Assembly (NCBI GenBank): GCA_009925805.1
Contig: RFQF01000051.1
Coordinates: forward strand, 1-12,231
Length of the DNA stretch: 12,231 nucleotides
Direction: 5' to 3'
Source: Flavobacteriia bacterium
GTDB lineage: Bacteria > Bacteroidota > Bacteroidia > Flavobacteriales_D > Crocinitomicaceae
In this document: positions 1-7,407 of the stretch, in pieces
Numbering within the stretch: the first letter of the stretch is position 1
Layout of the letters: each line of letters begins with the position of its first letter
Notes under the pieces: generated by a model
The model's input: only the letters and a program-made list of their open reading frames with translations
Databases searched by the model: none
What the model was told of the DNA's origin: nothing
Made by a program: the position numbers and the translations under genes

Positions 1-372
1 GGGAACCGAAAGAATCGGTCGCATATTATTCGAAAAACCGTAGCCTTCCGTGGGTATTCCAAAAAAATTCTTGTCGCACGTATTGTTGCTATTTGCATCG
101 TGATAAATGCACATGGCGTACCTGCCCTCGGGCACCTCCGTAAACGTTGCCGACATTTCATTGGCTGTTATTTTCTTTCGAATAAGTTTATAGGTCTTAC
201 CGACCTTTGCGTACACCTTTGAGTTGTTGTAGAGTGCGTATTCCATAATGCCTTCTACCGGGGCTATTCCGGTTGCTTTCACCGTTATTTGAAAGGTTTT
301 TTTCTTGACCTTAGGACAGAAGGATGACATCAACAAAGAAGCAACACTTAAAACCACCAGAGCGAATTTCAT
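1..372 (-). CDS. DUF2141 domain protein, exported (C-terminus outside the window)
   Basis: I translated 124 codons from the ATG at 372-370; the frame stays open to base 1, so the C-terminus is missing. Residues 1-18 look like a signal peptide (MKFALVVLSVASLLMSSF), followed by a cysteine. The mature part reads as a beta-rich domain with the DUF2141 hallmark: EGRYAMCIYHDANSN, then TCDKNFFGIPTEGYGFSNN. The acidic and Asn-rich loop (HDANSNNTCDKN) resembles the metal-binding-type loop typical of this family. DUF2141 proteins are small exported Bacteroidota and proteobacterial proteins of unknown function. The start overlaps the stop of the upstream hydroxylase gene by 4 bp (ATGA), which suggests translational coupling and a shared job. 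Family assignment is firm; the role is unknown. Confidence 0.85.
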   Translation of the reverse strand, partial: MKFALVVLSVASLLMSSFCPKVKKKTFQITVKATGIAPVEGIMEYALYNNSKVYAKVGKTYKLIRKKITANEMSATFTEVPEGRYAMCIYHDANSNNTCDKNFFGIPTEGYGFSNNMRPILSVP

Positions 373-1070
373 GATTTTTCCTTGATTTCAGTCTTAAACA
401 AGCGGTCCCACCAAATAAACGTTGACGCATAGTTCCCCTCTAAAAAACTGTGGTGATCGTCATGATGTTTTGTTTTTGACAACAAGGGTATTTGGCTCAA
501 CACCGGGACATTCAAGTCAGAATGAATATGAATTTCATGTAAATTCCTCAAAGCTCCAAAAACCAAGACGGCATATACATTTAACGGCATAACCAGCGCA
601 GCAACCGCAAATCCTAGCACGGCACCAAGCATTCCAAGCATCCATTCCAAGGGGTGTGCATAAAGATATTCCAAGGGAAAGGGAGGGCTTGCGCGATGGT
701 GGATGCTGTGCACTTTGCCGAGCATATATTTATTTTGATGAAGCCATCGATGGTAGAAATAGAAGAATACATCATCGACCACAAACGCAACGAGCACTTG
801 CAAGGCAATCCACCCCGGGTTTATCCAAGTAGATTCCAAATAAGGAAAAACAAGGTAAGAACCTACTCCGGAAAAAACCAACAACATCAAAAAATTTGAC
901 AGGTACAAGGGCATCCGTTTCCAAAAAATGCCTTTTCGGTATGCTTTTGCCTGTATCTTAAAACGATTCAACCAGGGGGTATAAATTACCAGCAAGGAGT
1001 ACACAAATCCAATACTGTTCGTAATTAATAACAGACCAACAATGCAGCAAGAAAAATAAATTGCGGTCAT
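369..1070 (-). CDS. Fatty acid hydroxylase / sterol desaturase superfamily membrane protein
   Basis: The 233-residue integral membrane protein carries the three histidine clusters of the di-iron hydroxylase superfamily: HRWLH at 107-111, HSIHH at 121-125 and HHDDHH at 202-207. Hydrophobic segments lie at about 5-30, 58-78, 86-106 and 142-172, so the histidine clusters can face the cytoplasm. Members use O2 and reducing equivalents to hydroxylate or desaturate lipid chains, sterols or carotenoids; the substrate cannot be read from this sequence. The gene overlaps both neighbours through ATGA: its ATG lies in the stop of the FkbM methyltransferase gene, and its stop overlaps the start of the DUF2141 gene. 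That arrangement suggests one translated unit in which this enzyme may introduce the hydroxyl group. Superfamily confidence is high; the specific reaction is open (a beta-carotene hydroxylase-like role is one alternative). Confidence 0.88.
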   Translation of the reverse strand: MTAIYFSCCIVGLLLITNSIGFVYSLLVIYTPWLNRFKIQAKAYRKGIFWKRMPLYLSNFLMLLVFSGVGSYLVFPYLESTWINPGWIALQVLVAFVVDDVFFYFYHRWLHQNKYMLGKVHSIHHRASPPFPLEYLYAHPLEWMLGMLGAVLGFAVAALVMPLNVYAVLVFGALRNLHEIHIHSDLNVPVLSQIPLLSKTKHHDDHHSFLEGNYASTFIWWDRLFKTEIKEKS

Positions 1071-1864
1071 GATTTAAGGGCAAAAACGTTGTACATCTGA
1101 GAATTCTCCAAGCCGTCTTCTTGCTCGGAGTAAATAGCATTAAAGCCTTTTGCTTTCATCAGATTTTCAACCTTTGCAAGACGCCCATCGATATCGTGTA
1201 CTTCAATGACGGCTGCTTGAATTTTGGTCCAATCTGCATCCTTAACTCCCATGAGTACGTCCCATTCAGCTCCTTCGCAATCGATTTTAAGCAAATCAAT
1301 TCGATGCAAGGCATTTTGTTCGATCACTTCGCTTAGGGTGGTTAATTCACAGTGGACAGTTTTACGACCACGAACTAAATATGCGGCAATCACCCCTGCA
1401 AAAACGGTCGGAATCCAACGCATCCAACGCATACTTTTCGGAGGGTTTTTCATCGTGCTTTTAACCGCCTCTTTAAACGCTCCGGGGCGGTTGTCCCATT
1501 GCTCCGGATGTAAGGTTGATAGCGCGGGGGTATTGGGAAAGTAAGTAAAGGTAGCTTGACCTGGCGCCGAAGACACTCCCTTTTGGAATACTTTCATTTG
1601 ATGTTCCCCGTGCAGTGTTGCATTCTTTTGGAGTACCGATGCAATTTCAGGAATGGGTTCAAATGCATAAACATTCACCCCAGCTGCTTTTTGCAAGGCA
1701 CGAACCCCAAAGATCCCAATATTTGCGCCTACATCAAAAACTACGTGATTGTCTTGAATGGAAATCCCGTGTTTTAAATAGCCTTCCACATGATGGTCCA
1801 GCATACGAGCCTCAGGCTTCTGCAAGCAATGCACCTCCGTGCCGTCGGCTAACCTTGTTTTCAT
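1067..1864 (-). CDS. FkbM-family SAM-dependent methyltransferase
   Basis: The 265-residue protein has a Rossmann methyltransferase core. Motif I is DVGANIG at 44-50, with the acidic ribose-binding region FEP at 68-70. The FkbM signature LLKIDCEGAEWDVL lies at 191-204 and is followed by the strand QAAVIEVHD at 216-224. FkbM proteins typically O-methylate hydroxyl groups on polyketides, sugars or lipids using S-adenosylmethionine. Between the two halves of the core, about residues 145-165 form a Trp/Arg-flanked hydrophobic stretch (MRWMRWIPTVFAGVIAAYLV) that could dip into the membrane. No signal peptide is present, so the protein is cytoplasmic. It lies 33 bp after the L,D-transpeptidase gene and its stop overlaps the hydroxylase start by 4 bp. 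A -7-like box 4 nt before the ATG may give it its own start. The natural substrate is unknown. Confidence 0.88.
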   Translation of the reverse strand: MKTRLADGTEVHCLQKPEARMLDHHVEGYLKHGISIQDNHVVFDVGANIGIFGVRALQKAAGVNVYAFEPIPEIASVLQKNATLHGEHQMKVFQKGVSSAPGQATFTYFPNTPALSTLHPEQWDNRPGAFKEAVKSTMKNPPKSMRWMRWIPTVFAGVIAAYLVRGRKTVHCELTTLSEVIEQNALHRIDLLKIDCEGAEWDVLMGVKDADWTKIQAAVIEVHDIDGRLAKVENLMKAKGFNAIYSEQEDGLENSQMYNVFALKS

Positions 1865-1868
1865 GGGT

Positions 1869-1876
1869 TAAAAATA
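1869..1876 (-). promoter_or_regulatory. Possible -7 box 4 nt before the FkbM start
   Basis: On the minus strand the sequence reads TATTTTTA, then ACCC, then the ATG at 1864. It matches TAnnTTTG except for the final base, and its 4 nt distance to the start equals that of four other genes here. I see no good TTG-type -33 element, and the stretch is part of an A/T run, so chance is quite possible. Confidence 0.35.
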
Positions 1877-1897
1877 ACAAAAAAAACTCAGGGTACG

Positions 1898-2539
1898 TTA
1901 GATCCGAACAGGTTGATGACCAACCACCCAAACCCGCGTGCCATTTTGACACCAACGTATAATTTTCGCATTGTTTTGGGGTTCTGTAACGAAGCATCCA
2001 TGGCTTCTTCCAATTCGCCCATTGCGCAGCAAAAATGCTTTTGAGACATATTCCCCTCCGTGAAACACGATACCTCGTTCATATGCCAAATCATTGATGC
2101 CTCGATCTTGACCGTGCAATTTCATGGCCCAGCCTTTTTCGCCCAGGTAGGCCTCCCCGGTTAAAAAATATCCGATGCTGCTTTTGAAACTCCCTTGATC
2201 ATTGCTAAACTGGGTGGCGAAAACTTCGCCGGAGTTCTTCCCATGAGCCACACGGCAAAAAAGTTTAACTTGTTGATTTTGGATAACCCAAAGTCTTTTT
2301 TTGTAGGAGGGTCTTCTAAAATCCACTAATATTATTTTACCTGTCGTTGGTATTTTATCTTTGAGGTCTTCCGGGATCGCTTCGATTCCCGAAACGGTGG
2401 GAATTTCGAGGTCATTGGAAATAAATTCCGGACGCATTTCAACCAACATCCATTTCCATGTAGCATACCCAGATTCCCAAGGCATTACCGCTGATAAACA
2501 GAAAACCAGAGCCAGTAAAAGTAGGAGTTTATTACGCAT
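1898..2539 (-). CDS. Murein L,D-transpeptidase catalytic domain protein (YkuD_2 type), exported
   Basis: The 213-residue protein begins with a clear signal peptide (MRNKLLLLLALVFCLSAVM). The catalytic region contains GIVFHGGEYVS at 157-166 and GRIGRSHGC at 174-182. The arrangement HG, about 20 residues, then SHGC is the YkuD-family active site, with Cys182 as nucleophile and His160/His180 near it. Family members form or remodel peptidoglycan 3-3 cross-links or attach proteins to peptidoglycan in the periplasm. The spacing and the unusual flanks fit the YkuD_2 subgroup common in Bacteroidota and Proteobacteria. The gene starts 34 bp after the end of pruA on the same strand and may be co-transcribed with it. 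No TAnnTTTG box is placed close to its ATG. The exact peptidoglycan reaction is not determinable here. Confidence 0.87.
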   Translation of the reverse strand: MRNKLLLLLALVFCLSAVMPWESGYATWKWMLVEMRPEFISNDLEIPTVSGIEAIPEDLKDKIPTTGKIILVDFRRPSYKKRLWVIQNQQVKLFCRVAHGKNSGEVFATQFSNDQGSFKSSIGYFLTGEAYLGEKGWAMKLHGQDRGINDLAYERGIVFHGGEYVSKAFLLRNGRIGRSHGCFVTEPQNNAKIIRWCQNGTRVWVVGHQPVRI

Positions 2540-2573
2540 GTTTTAATAATTACCCAAGGCTAAACTCGTTACA

Positions 2574-4205
2574 TTATTGTTCTAAAAAAGGATAGCGGTA
2601 ATCGGTGGGTGTCACGAAGGTTTCCTTAATCGTCCTTGCTGAAACCCAACGCAATAAATTCATGGACGCTCCTGCTTTATCGTTGGTTCCCGAACCTCTT
2701 GCCCCTCCGAAGGGTTGCTGTCCGACCACCGCCCCGGTGGGTTTATCGTTGATATAAAAATTCCCAGCGGAATGTTGTAAAAGCACGGAGGCCGTTTCAA
2801 TGGCATAACGATCCTTCGCCATAATGGAGCCGGTTAAAGCGTAGTCTGAAGTCTGATCCACTAAGCGAAGGGTTGCTTCAAATTGATCATCCTCGTAAAC
2901 GTAAAGCGTAAGTACGGGTCCAAAAATCTCCTCCACAAGCGTTTTAAAAGAGGGATTGGATGTTACTATGACGGTGGGTTCGATAAAATATCCTATAGAA
3001 TCGTCGTAGTTCCCGCCTACAATAAGCTCAGCATCGGATTGGGCCTTACAATAATCGATGTATCCAGCGATTTTTTTGAAAGCGCGTTGGTCAATTACCG
3101 CATTGACAAAATTGGAGGTATCGGAAGGGCTACCCATCTTGAAGGATTGCACTTGTTGCACAAGTTCCCTTTTTACTTCATCCCATAGCGATTTAGGCAA
3201 GTATCCTCGGGAGGCTGCAGAACATTTTTGACCTTGAAATTCGAAGGCCCCGCGGGCTAAAGCGGTGGCTACTTCTTTCGGATTGGCAGAGGAATGCGCA
3301 ACCACAAAATCCTTTCCCCCCGTTTCTCCTACAATTCTGGGATAGCTTCGGAACGCGTCTAGATTCGATCCTATGGTTTTCCACAGAAATTTAAAAACGG
3401 AAGTTGATCCTGTAAAATGTAACCCGGCAAAATCGCGGTGTTGAAAAACCACTTCCCCGGCAACAGGCCCATCTACGGTTACCATGTTTATTACACCGTC
3501 GGGAAGGCCGGCTTCTTGGAACAGTTCCATGATTACTTGGGCTGAGTACACTTGGGAATCAGCCGGTTTCCAAACCACAACATTTCCCATCATCGCGGGA
3601 GCCGCGCACAAATTAGCTGCAATGGAAGTGAAATTGAACGGAGTAACAGCCAAGACAAATCCTTCCAAGGGACGATACTCCAAGCGGTTCCACATTCCTG
3701 GAAGGGATTCGGGCTGCTCTCGGTAAATCTGTGTCATGAACTGAACGTTGAATCTAAAAAAATCAATCAGCTCACAGGCCGCATCAATTTCCGCTTGAAA
3801 CACGTTTTTGGATTGTGCTAACATCGTGGCTGCATTCATTCGATTTCGGTAGGGTCCTGCCAACAAATCTGCGGCCTTCAAAAAGATTGCTGCACGGTCT
3901 TGCCATGGTAGATTCGCCCACGTTGACTTTGCTGCTAACGCTGCTTCAATGGCCGCATGTACGTGAGAGGCATCACCGTAATTGAAAAAACCCAGTGTTT
4001 TCGCGTGTTCATGCGGAGGAGCCATCCGTTGCTTATTTTCGGTGCGAACTTCTTTCCCACCTATGTACATGGGTATATCTACGGGATCTTGGTGGTACAA
4101 CTGATCATAGGTTGCAAGCAAGCTAGCACGCTCCACAGAATCTTTTGCATAGGATTTTACAGGCTCATTTACGGCCTTAGGAACAGAGAAAATAGCATTA
4201 GACAT
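2574..4205 (-). CDS. pruA: L-glutamate gamma-semialdehyde dehydrogenase (P5C dehydrogenase)
   Basis: This NAD-dependent aldehyde dehydrogenase oxidises glutamate semialdehyde (from 1-pyrroline-5-carboxylate) to glutamate in proline catabolism, in the cytosol. I take the ATG at 4205, giving MSNAIFSVPKAVNEPV and 543 residues, the usual size of the stand-alone eukaryote/Bacteroidota-type enzyme. An upstream in-frame start at 4250 would add 15 residues but would lie upstream of the promoter. Visible elements are TPFNFT at 188-193 (oxyanion Asn191), the cofactor loop FTGST at 265-269, general base Glu294 in ETGGK, catalytic Cys328 in GQKCSA, EEIFGPV at 425-431, and the substrate/anchor loop QPFGGARGSGTNDKAG at 497-512. 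The enzyme looks complete. No proline dehydrogenase gene lies adjacent in this window. A good TTTG-N20-TACCTTTA promoter precedes it. Confidence 0.96.
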   Translation of the reverse strand: MSNAIFSVPKAVNEPVKSYAKDSVERASLLATYDQLYHQDPVDIPMYIGGKEVRTENKQRMAPPHEHAKTLGFFNYGDASHVHAAIEAALAAKSTWANLPWQDRAAIFLKAADLLAGPYRNRMNAATMLAQSKNVFQAEIDAACELIDFFRFNVQFMTQIYREQPESLPGMWNRLEYRPLEGFVLAVTPFNFTSIAANLCAAPAMMGNVVVWKPADSQVYSAQVIMELFQEAGLPDGVINMVTVDGPVAGEVVFQHRDFAGLHFTGSTSVFKFLWKTIGSNLDAFRSYPRIVGETGGKDFVVAHSSANPKEVATALARGAFEFQGQKCSAASRGYLPKSLWDEVKRELVQQVQSFKMGSPSDTSNFVNAVIDQRAFKKIAGYIDYCKAQSDAELIVGGNYDDSIGYFIEPTVIVTSNPSFKTLVEEIFGPVLTLYVYEDDQFEATLRLVDQTSDYALTGSIMAKDRYAIETASVLLQHSAGNFYINDKPTGAVVGQQPFGGARGSGTNDKAGASMNLLRWVSARTIKETFVTPTDYRYPFLEQ

Positions 4206-4219
4206 GTAAAAAATTTTCG

Positions 4220-4251
4220 TAAAGGTAGGCCAGATGGTCAAGATACACAAA
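4220..4251 (-). promoter_or_regulatory. Promoter of pruA (Bacteroidota type)
   Basis: On the minus strand, TTTG (4251-4248) is followed after exactly 20 nt by TACCTTTA (4227-4220), a 7/8 match to the Bacteroidota -7 consensus TAnnTTTG. The ATG lies 14 nt downstream of the box, so a leader of about 10 nt is predicted. The A/T-rich stretch just before the ATG could help initiation. This promoter may also drive the transpeptidase gene downstream. Confidence 0.65.
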
Positions 4252-4272
4252 CCCTTGAAGCTGAAATCCTAC

Positions 4273-4280
4273 TACCTTTG
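4273..4280 (+). promoter_or_regulatory. -7 box of recF, 4 nt before its start codon
   Basis: TACCTTTG matches TAnnTTTG fully and is followed by TGCA and the recF ATG at 4285. The best -33 candidate is TTG at 4255-4257, only 15 nt upstream of the box, which is short. With this geometry transcription should begin at or next to the start codon, giving a leaderless message. Confidence 0.55.
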
Positions 4281-4284
4281 TGCA

Positions 4285-5376
4285 ATGCACTACCTAGGAC
4301 AATTGCAATTGGTTAACTATAAAAATCACGACTTTCTTACGTTGGATTTTAGCCCGAAAGTCAATGCCATTGTAGGAAAAAACGGCGTTGGAAAAACCAA
4401 TATTTTAGATGCTGTTCACTATCTGAGCATGTGTAAATCCTATTTAAACCCCTTAGACAAACAAAACATTCGTCATAATCAAGGTTTTTTTAGCATCCAG
4501 GGACAATGGGTTCAAGACCAACGAAGCGATCAAGTGCTTTGTTCGGTAAAAGCAGGGGCTAAAAAAGTCGTGAAACGCAATAAAGTTGCTTACGAAAAAT
4601 TGTCGGACCATATTGGTTTATATCCCGTGGTGTTTATTTCACCTTACGACGGCGATCTCATCGCGGAGGGGAATGAAATTCGAAGAAAGTGGTTAGACGG
4701 AATCATTTCACAGATTGACCGTGATTATTTGGAAGATTTAATACTGTTCCATCGCATTTTAGATCAGCGGAACGCCCTGCTAAAGAACATAGCTTCGGGG
4801 AAGTCCCAACGCGAAGAACTTTCCATTTGGAATCCATCGTTTAGCGAGGTTGGTGAGCGAATTCACCAAAGACGCGCAGCCTTTATCGAGGAGTTTATCC
4901 CATTGTTTCGTGCAAACTTCAGTCAAATCGGACAGTCCGATGAGCTTCCTGATATTCATTATCGGTCGGATTTCCAACAAGGCAATTTTATTGCGTTGTT
5001 AGCCAACCACGAACGCCGCGATATACTGTTTCAATATTCCACGATTGGACCCCAAAAAGACGAATTGGCGCTTACCTTGAATACACATCCGGTCAAAAAA
5101 TTCGGTTCGCAAGGTCAACAAAAGTCGTTCATTTTGGCGTTGCGGTTAGCACAATACCATTACCTTCATGTACATACTGGAAAGAAACCGGTGCTGTTGT
5201 TGGACGACATCTTCGACAAACTTGATCATTCACGCGTTCAAAAGTTGCTCGATCTGGTAAGTAAGGATGTGTTCGGTCAAGTAATCATAACGGATACCGA
5301 AAAAGATCGGGTAAAAAGCTTATTGAGCACTCAAGAGGATTTACGTATCTTTGAGCTTCCCTTGATAGAATCATGA
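4285..5376 (+). CDS. recF: DNA replication and repair protein RecF
   Basis: RecF is an SMC-like ATPase that helps load RecA at single-strand gaps with RecO and RecR. The 363-residue protein contains Walker A GKNGVGKT at 31-38, the ABC-type signature SQGQQKSF at 275-282, Walker B PVLLLDDIFDKLD at 302-314, and a TDTE motif at 336-339. The start at 4285 gives MHYLGQLQLVNYKN, which aligns with the conserved RecF N-terminus; an in-frame start at 4234 would add 17 non-conserved residues. Length and motifs indicate an intact gene. It is divergent from pruA and its stop overlaps the next gene by ATGA. A -7 box ends 4 nt before the ATG. No dnaA, dnaN or gyrB is nearby, so this is not a classic origin cluster. 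Confidence 0.97.
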   Translation: MHYLGQLQLVNYKNHDFLTLDFSPKVNAIVGKNGVGKTNILDAVHYLSMCKSYLNPLDKQNIRHNQGFFSIQGQWVQDQRSDQVLCSVKAGAKKVVKRNKVAYEKLSDHIGLYPVVFISPYDGDLIAEGNEIRRKWLDGIISQIDRDYLEDLILFHRILDQRNALLKNIASGKSQREELSIWNPSFSEVGERIHQRRAAFIEEFIPLFRANFSQIGQSDELPDIHYRSDFQQGNFIALLANHERRDILFQYSTIGPQKDELALTLNTHPVKKFGSQGQQKSFILALRLAQYHYLHVHTGKKPVLLLDDIFDKLDHSRVQKLLDLVSKDVFGQVIITDTEKDRVKSLLSTQEDLRIFELPLIES

Positions 5377-5687
5377 AGTTTAACCTCGAAGAATTCAAAC
5401 GCAGTTCAGACAATCAACCGTTGAAAGAGGTAATGGATCGAATGTTTCAGGTATATGGCATGGAAAGCAAACTGCAGGAAGTTGACTTAATACAAGCTTG
5501 GCCCGAATTAATGGGTCCTGCCGTAGCGCATCGTACTACGAGCCTTCATCTGCGCAATGGGGTGTTGCATGTAACCATTGACTCATCCGTTGCACGGGAG
5601 GAATTAGCCCAAGGAAAACAAATCATTATCGACCGATTGAACGCCTATGCAGGAAAGCCCATGGTGCGCGATATTTGGTTTTCTTAA
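5373..5687 (+). CDS. DUF721 (DciA-like) protein
   Basis: The 104-residue cytosolic protein has the DUF721 layout. A short N-terminal segment contains PLKEVMDRMFQVYGM at 16-30. It is followed by the conserved core with AWPELMGPAVAHRT at 43-56, then a beta strand LHLRNGVLHVTID at 59-71, SSVAREELA at 72-80, and a final IIIDRLN/VRDIWF region. DUF721 proteins are related to DciA, the ancestral loader of the replicative helicase DnaB. The ATG sits inside the recF stop (ATGA), so translation is probably coupled. A recF-DUF721 pair is also known from actinobacterial origin regions. Whether this short Bacteroidota version loads helicase is an inference from the family. The gene looks complete. Confidence 0.85.
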   Translation: MKFNLEEFKRSSDNQPLKEVMDRMFQVYGMESKLQEVDLIQAWPELMGPAVAHRTTSLHLRNGVLHVTIDSSVAREELAQGKQIIIDRLNAYAGKPMVRDIWFS

Positions 5688-5711
5688 AATAATGTTAAGA
5701 TAGACCTACGA

Positions 5712-5743
5712 TTTGTTATTTGGAAGCTTTGCACCTACTTTTG
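5712..5743 (+). promoter_or_regulatory. Promoter of the hydrolase pair, 4 nt before the start codon
   Basis: TTTG at 5712-5715 is followed after exactly 20 nt by TACTTTTG at 5736-5743, a full match to TTTG-N20-TAnnTTTG. CCGC and the ATG at 5748 follow directly, so the transcript should start at or within a base or two of the start codon. This is the strongest promoter match in the window. Confidence 0.75.
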
Positions 5744-5747
5744 CCGC

Positions 5748-6446
5748 ATGAAATTTCTCAAAAGCGCTTTAATTATCCTAAGTTTTTGGGTTGGTTGTGG
5801 AAAACCAATGGCACAATTGAAACCCATTTACCAACAAGCAGATTACCCATTTTGGTTGCATTTACCCTCGGACAGTATTTTAAAATCGTGCCCACCGGTA
5901 TTGATTTTTCTGCATGGAAAAAGTTTATCGGGAAACGACTTGAATCGCGTTAAGCGCTACGGAGTTATCTCAGAAATTGAAAAAGGAAGGAAAATACCCG
6001 CTATTGTAGTAGCACCCCAAACGAACAACGGTTGGAACCCGGATAAAGTGTTAAGCGTGTTGAATTTCGTCAAAAGAACCTTCACCGTGGATACGAATCG
6101 CGTTTACGTTTGTGGGATGAGCATGGGAGGGTATGGAACGATGAATTTTGCCGGAAAATATCCCGAATTAGTGGCTGCGGCGGTGGCCTTGTGCGGGGGT
6201 GGAAACGTAAAAGACGGCTGCAATCTTGCTACTGTGCCCTTGTGGATTCAACATGGAGCTTTAGACAATGCAGTTCCCATTTCCGAATCAGAAAAAATGG
6301 TCAAAGCAATCAAAAATTGCAACGGTGGAGAGCATTTAATCTATACTCGACTTCCCAAGGCGGACCACGGAGATTTAGAACGGATGTTCCGAACGGATGA
6401 GATGTATGATTGGTTATTTCAATTCAGCAAGAGCATTCAGGAATAA
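5748..6446 (+). CDS. Exported alpha/beta-hydrolase (esterase / prolyl oligopeptidase-like)
   Basis: The 232-residue protein starts with a hydrophobic export signal (MKFLKSALIILSFWVGCG). Cleavage may occur near PMAQ, or Cys17 could be lipidated, although Trp at -3 fits a lipobox poorly. The fold is shown by the oxyanion motif LIFLHG at 52-57, the nucleophile elbow GMSMGG at 123-128 (Ser125), Asp173 in GALDNAVP, and His207 in KADHGD. The triad is complete, so it is probably an active serine hydrolase in the periplasm or at the surface. It resembles the poly(hydroxyalkanoate) depolymerase/phospholipase-carboxylesterase type; the substrate is unknown. It has its own promoter and its 3' end overlaps the next hydrolase by 50 bp. 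An in-frame start at 5720 would put the promoter inside the gene and is rejected. Confidence 0.85.
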   Translation: MKFLKSALIILSFWVGCGKPMAQLKPIYQQADYPFWLHLPSDSILKSCPPVLIFLHGKSLSGNDLNRVKRYGVISEIEKGRKIPAIVVAPQTNNGWNPDKVLSVLNFVKRTFTVDTNRVYVCGMSMGGYGTMNFAGKYPELVAAAVALCGGGNVKDGCNLATVPLWIQHGALDNAVPISESEKMVKAIKNCNGGEHLIYTRLPKADHGDLERMFRTDEMYDWLFQFSKSIQE

Positions 6447-7407
6447 CCGGCTTTGGGTAGCGGTAGGGTGCTTGTTTTTATACACTTCAACCACGGCACA
6501 ACCCTTAGATTTCGCCAAGGCAGATTATTGGATGGTGCTGCCCGAAAAAAATCCCGAGTTTTTCAAGAAAAAGACCTTAGATTCCACTTGGATTAGCAAA
6601 GTGGATGTGTTTTACGTCTATCCTACATTCCTTGTTGACGCCCAAGATTCACGGTGGAATTTGCCCTTCGAAGATCAAGCAATGCGGGAAGACATTCTCC
6701 AAAAAGCGGTTAAATTTCAAGCCAGTGCTTGGTTAGAATGCGGACGGCTATTTGTACCGTTTTATCGCCAGGCACACCTTCGAGCTTATGATTCTATTCA
6801 AGGAAGGGGACGAGAAGCCCTTTTGTTTGCCTATGAAGACGTAAAGGCTGCTTTTGTCTACTATTTGGATCATTATAATCAAGGCCGGCCCTTCGTTTTA
6901 GCAGGACACAGTCAAGGAAGCACGCAATTGAACCTGCTCATCAAAGAATTTATTGATGGAAAACCGCTGTCGAAGCAACTCGTTGCGGCCTATCTTCCAG
7001 GCATTGGCATCGATTCGAACGAAATCCAACAGCTACCTTTTATGACCAAGCCTAACGGTTATGGAGGTTACGTTAGTTGGAATACCATGTATGAAAAGCC
7101 GGATACTTACCGTTATCCTGTTTGGTATAAAAACCGATTATGCATTAATCCCTTGAGTTGGGATTTAAGCCCTCACGTCGATCGAACAGCACATCAGGGC
7201 TTTCTTTACCAGAATGGATCCATCTACAAAAACTGTTTTGACGCAGATCTGTGTCAAGGTGCTGTATGCCTAAAGCGCGCAAAATGGCCGATTTCCTGGA
7301 TGGCAAAAAACTATCCTAGCCTGCATGTTGGTGATGTGAACTTGTTTTGGAAAGATATCGGAATGAATTGCAAAGCGCGAATCAATGCTTATTTTTCGAA
7401 CGAATAG
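6397..7407 (+). CDS. DUF3089 alpha/beta-hydrolase, exported
   Basis: The 336-residue protein belongs to DUF3089. Conserved blocks are KVDVFYVYPT at 68-77, GRLFVPFYRQAHLRAY at 116-131, AYEDVKAAFVYYLDHYNQGRPFVLAGHSQGS at 145-175 (written in parts: AYEDVKAAF, then NQGRPFVLAG, then HSQGS), with Ser172 as likely nucleophile. LHVGDVNLFW at 309-318 offers His310 as catalytic base. Residues 16-35 form a signal peptide ending in TTAQ, preceded by an extended N-region because the start lies inside the previous gene. ATG 6397 or the in-frame ATG 6406 are the plausible starts. Five cysteines lie in the C-terminal third (249, 280, 286, 291, 324), which could form disulfides after export. Family function is not established beyond hydrolase-like. 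It ends inside the convergent DUF5916 gene. Confidence 0.87.
   Translation: MRCMIGYFNSARAFRNNRLWVAVGCLFLYTSTTAQPLDFAKADYWMVLPEKNPEFFKKKTLDSTWISKVDVFYVYPTFLVDAQDSRWNLPFEDQAMREDILQKAVKFQASAWLECGRLFVPFYRQAHLRAYDSIQGRGREALLFAYEDVKAAFVYYLDHYNQGRPFVLAGHSQGSTQLNLLIKEFIDGKPLSKQLVAAYLPGIGIDSNEIQQLPFMTKPNGYGGYVSWNTMYEKPDTYRYPVWYKNRLCINPLSWDLSPHVDRTAHQGFLYQNGSIYKNCFDADLCQGAVCLKRAKWPISWMAKNYPSLHVGDVNLFWKDIGMNCKARINAYFSNE

Noticed and set aside
654..899. Open frame of 81 codons on the plus strand
   Set aside because: It lies antisense to the hydroxylase gene, has no family resemblance and no promoter; a shadow frame.
1615..1962. Open frame of 115 codons on the plus strand
   Set aside because: It runs antisense across FkbM and the intergenic gap, with no recognisable domain; a shadow frame.
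2537..2580. AATAAT...ATTATT inverted repeat between pruA and the transpeptidase gene as a terminator
   Set aside because: Only 6 A/T pairs with a loop of more than 20 nt and no T run after it; too weak to call.
3193..3384. Open frame of 63 codons on the minus strand inside pruA
   Set aside because: It lies fully within the well-conserved pruA reading frame in another phase; a shadow frame.
4206..5687. Replication origin region suggested by recF plus a DciA-like gene
   Set aside because: No dnaA, dnaN or gyrB and no DnaA-box cluster lie nearby; the pair is a repair/replication operon only.
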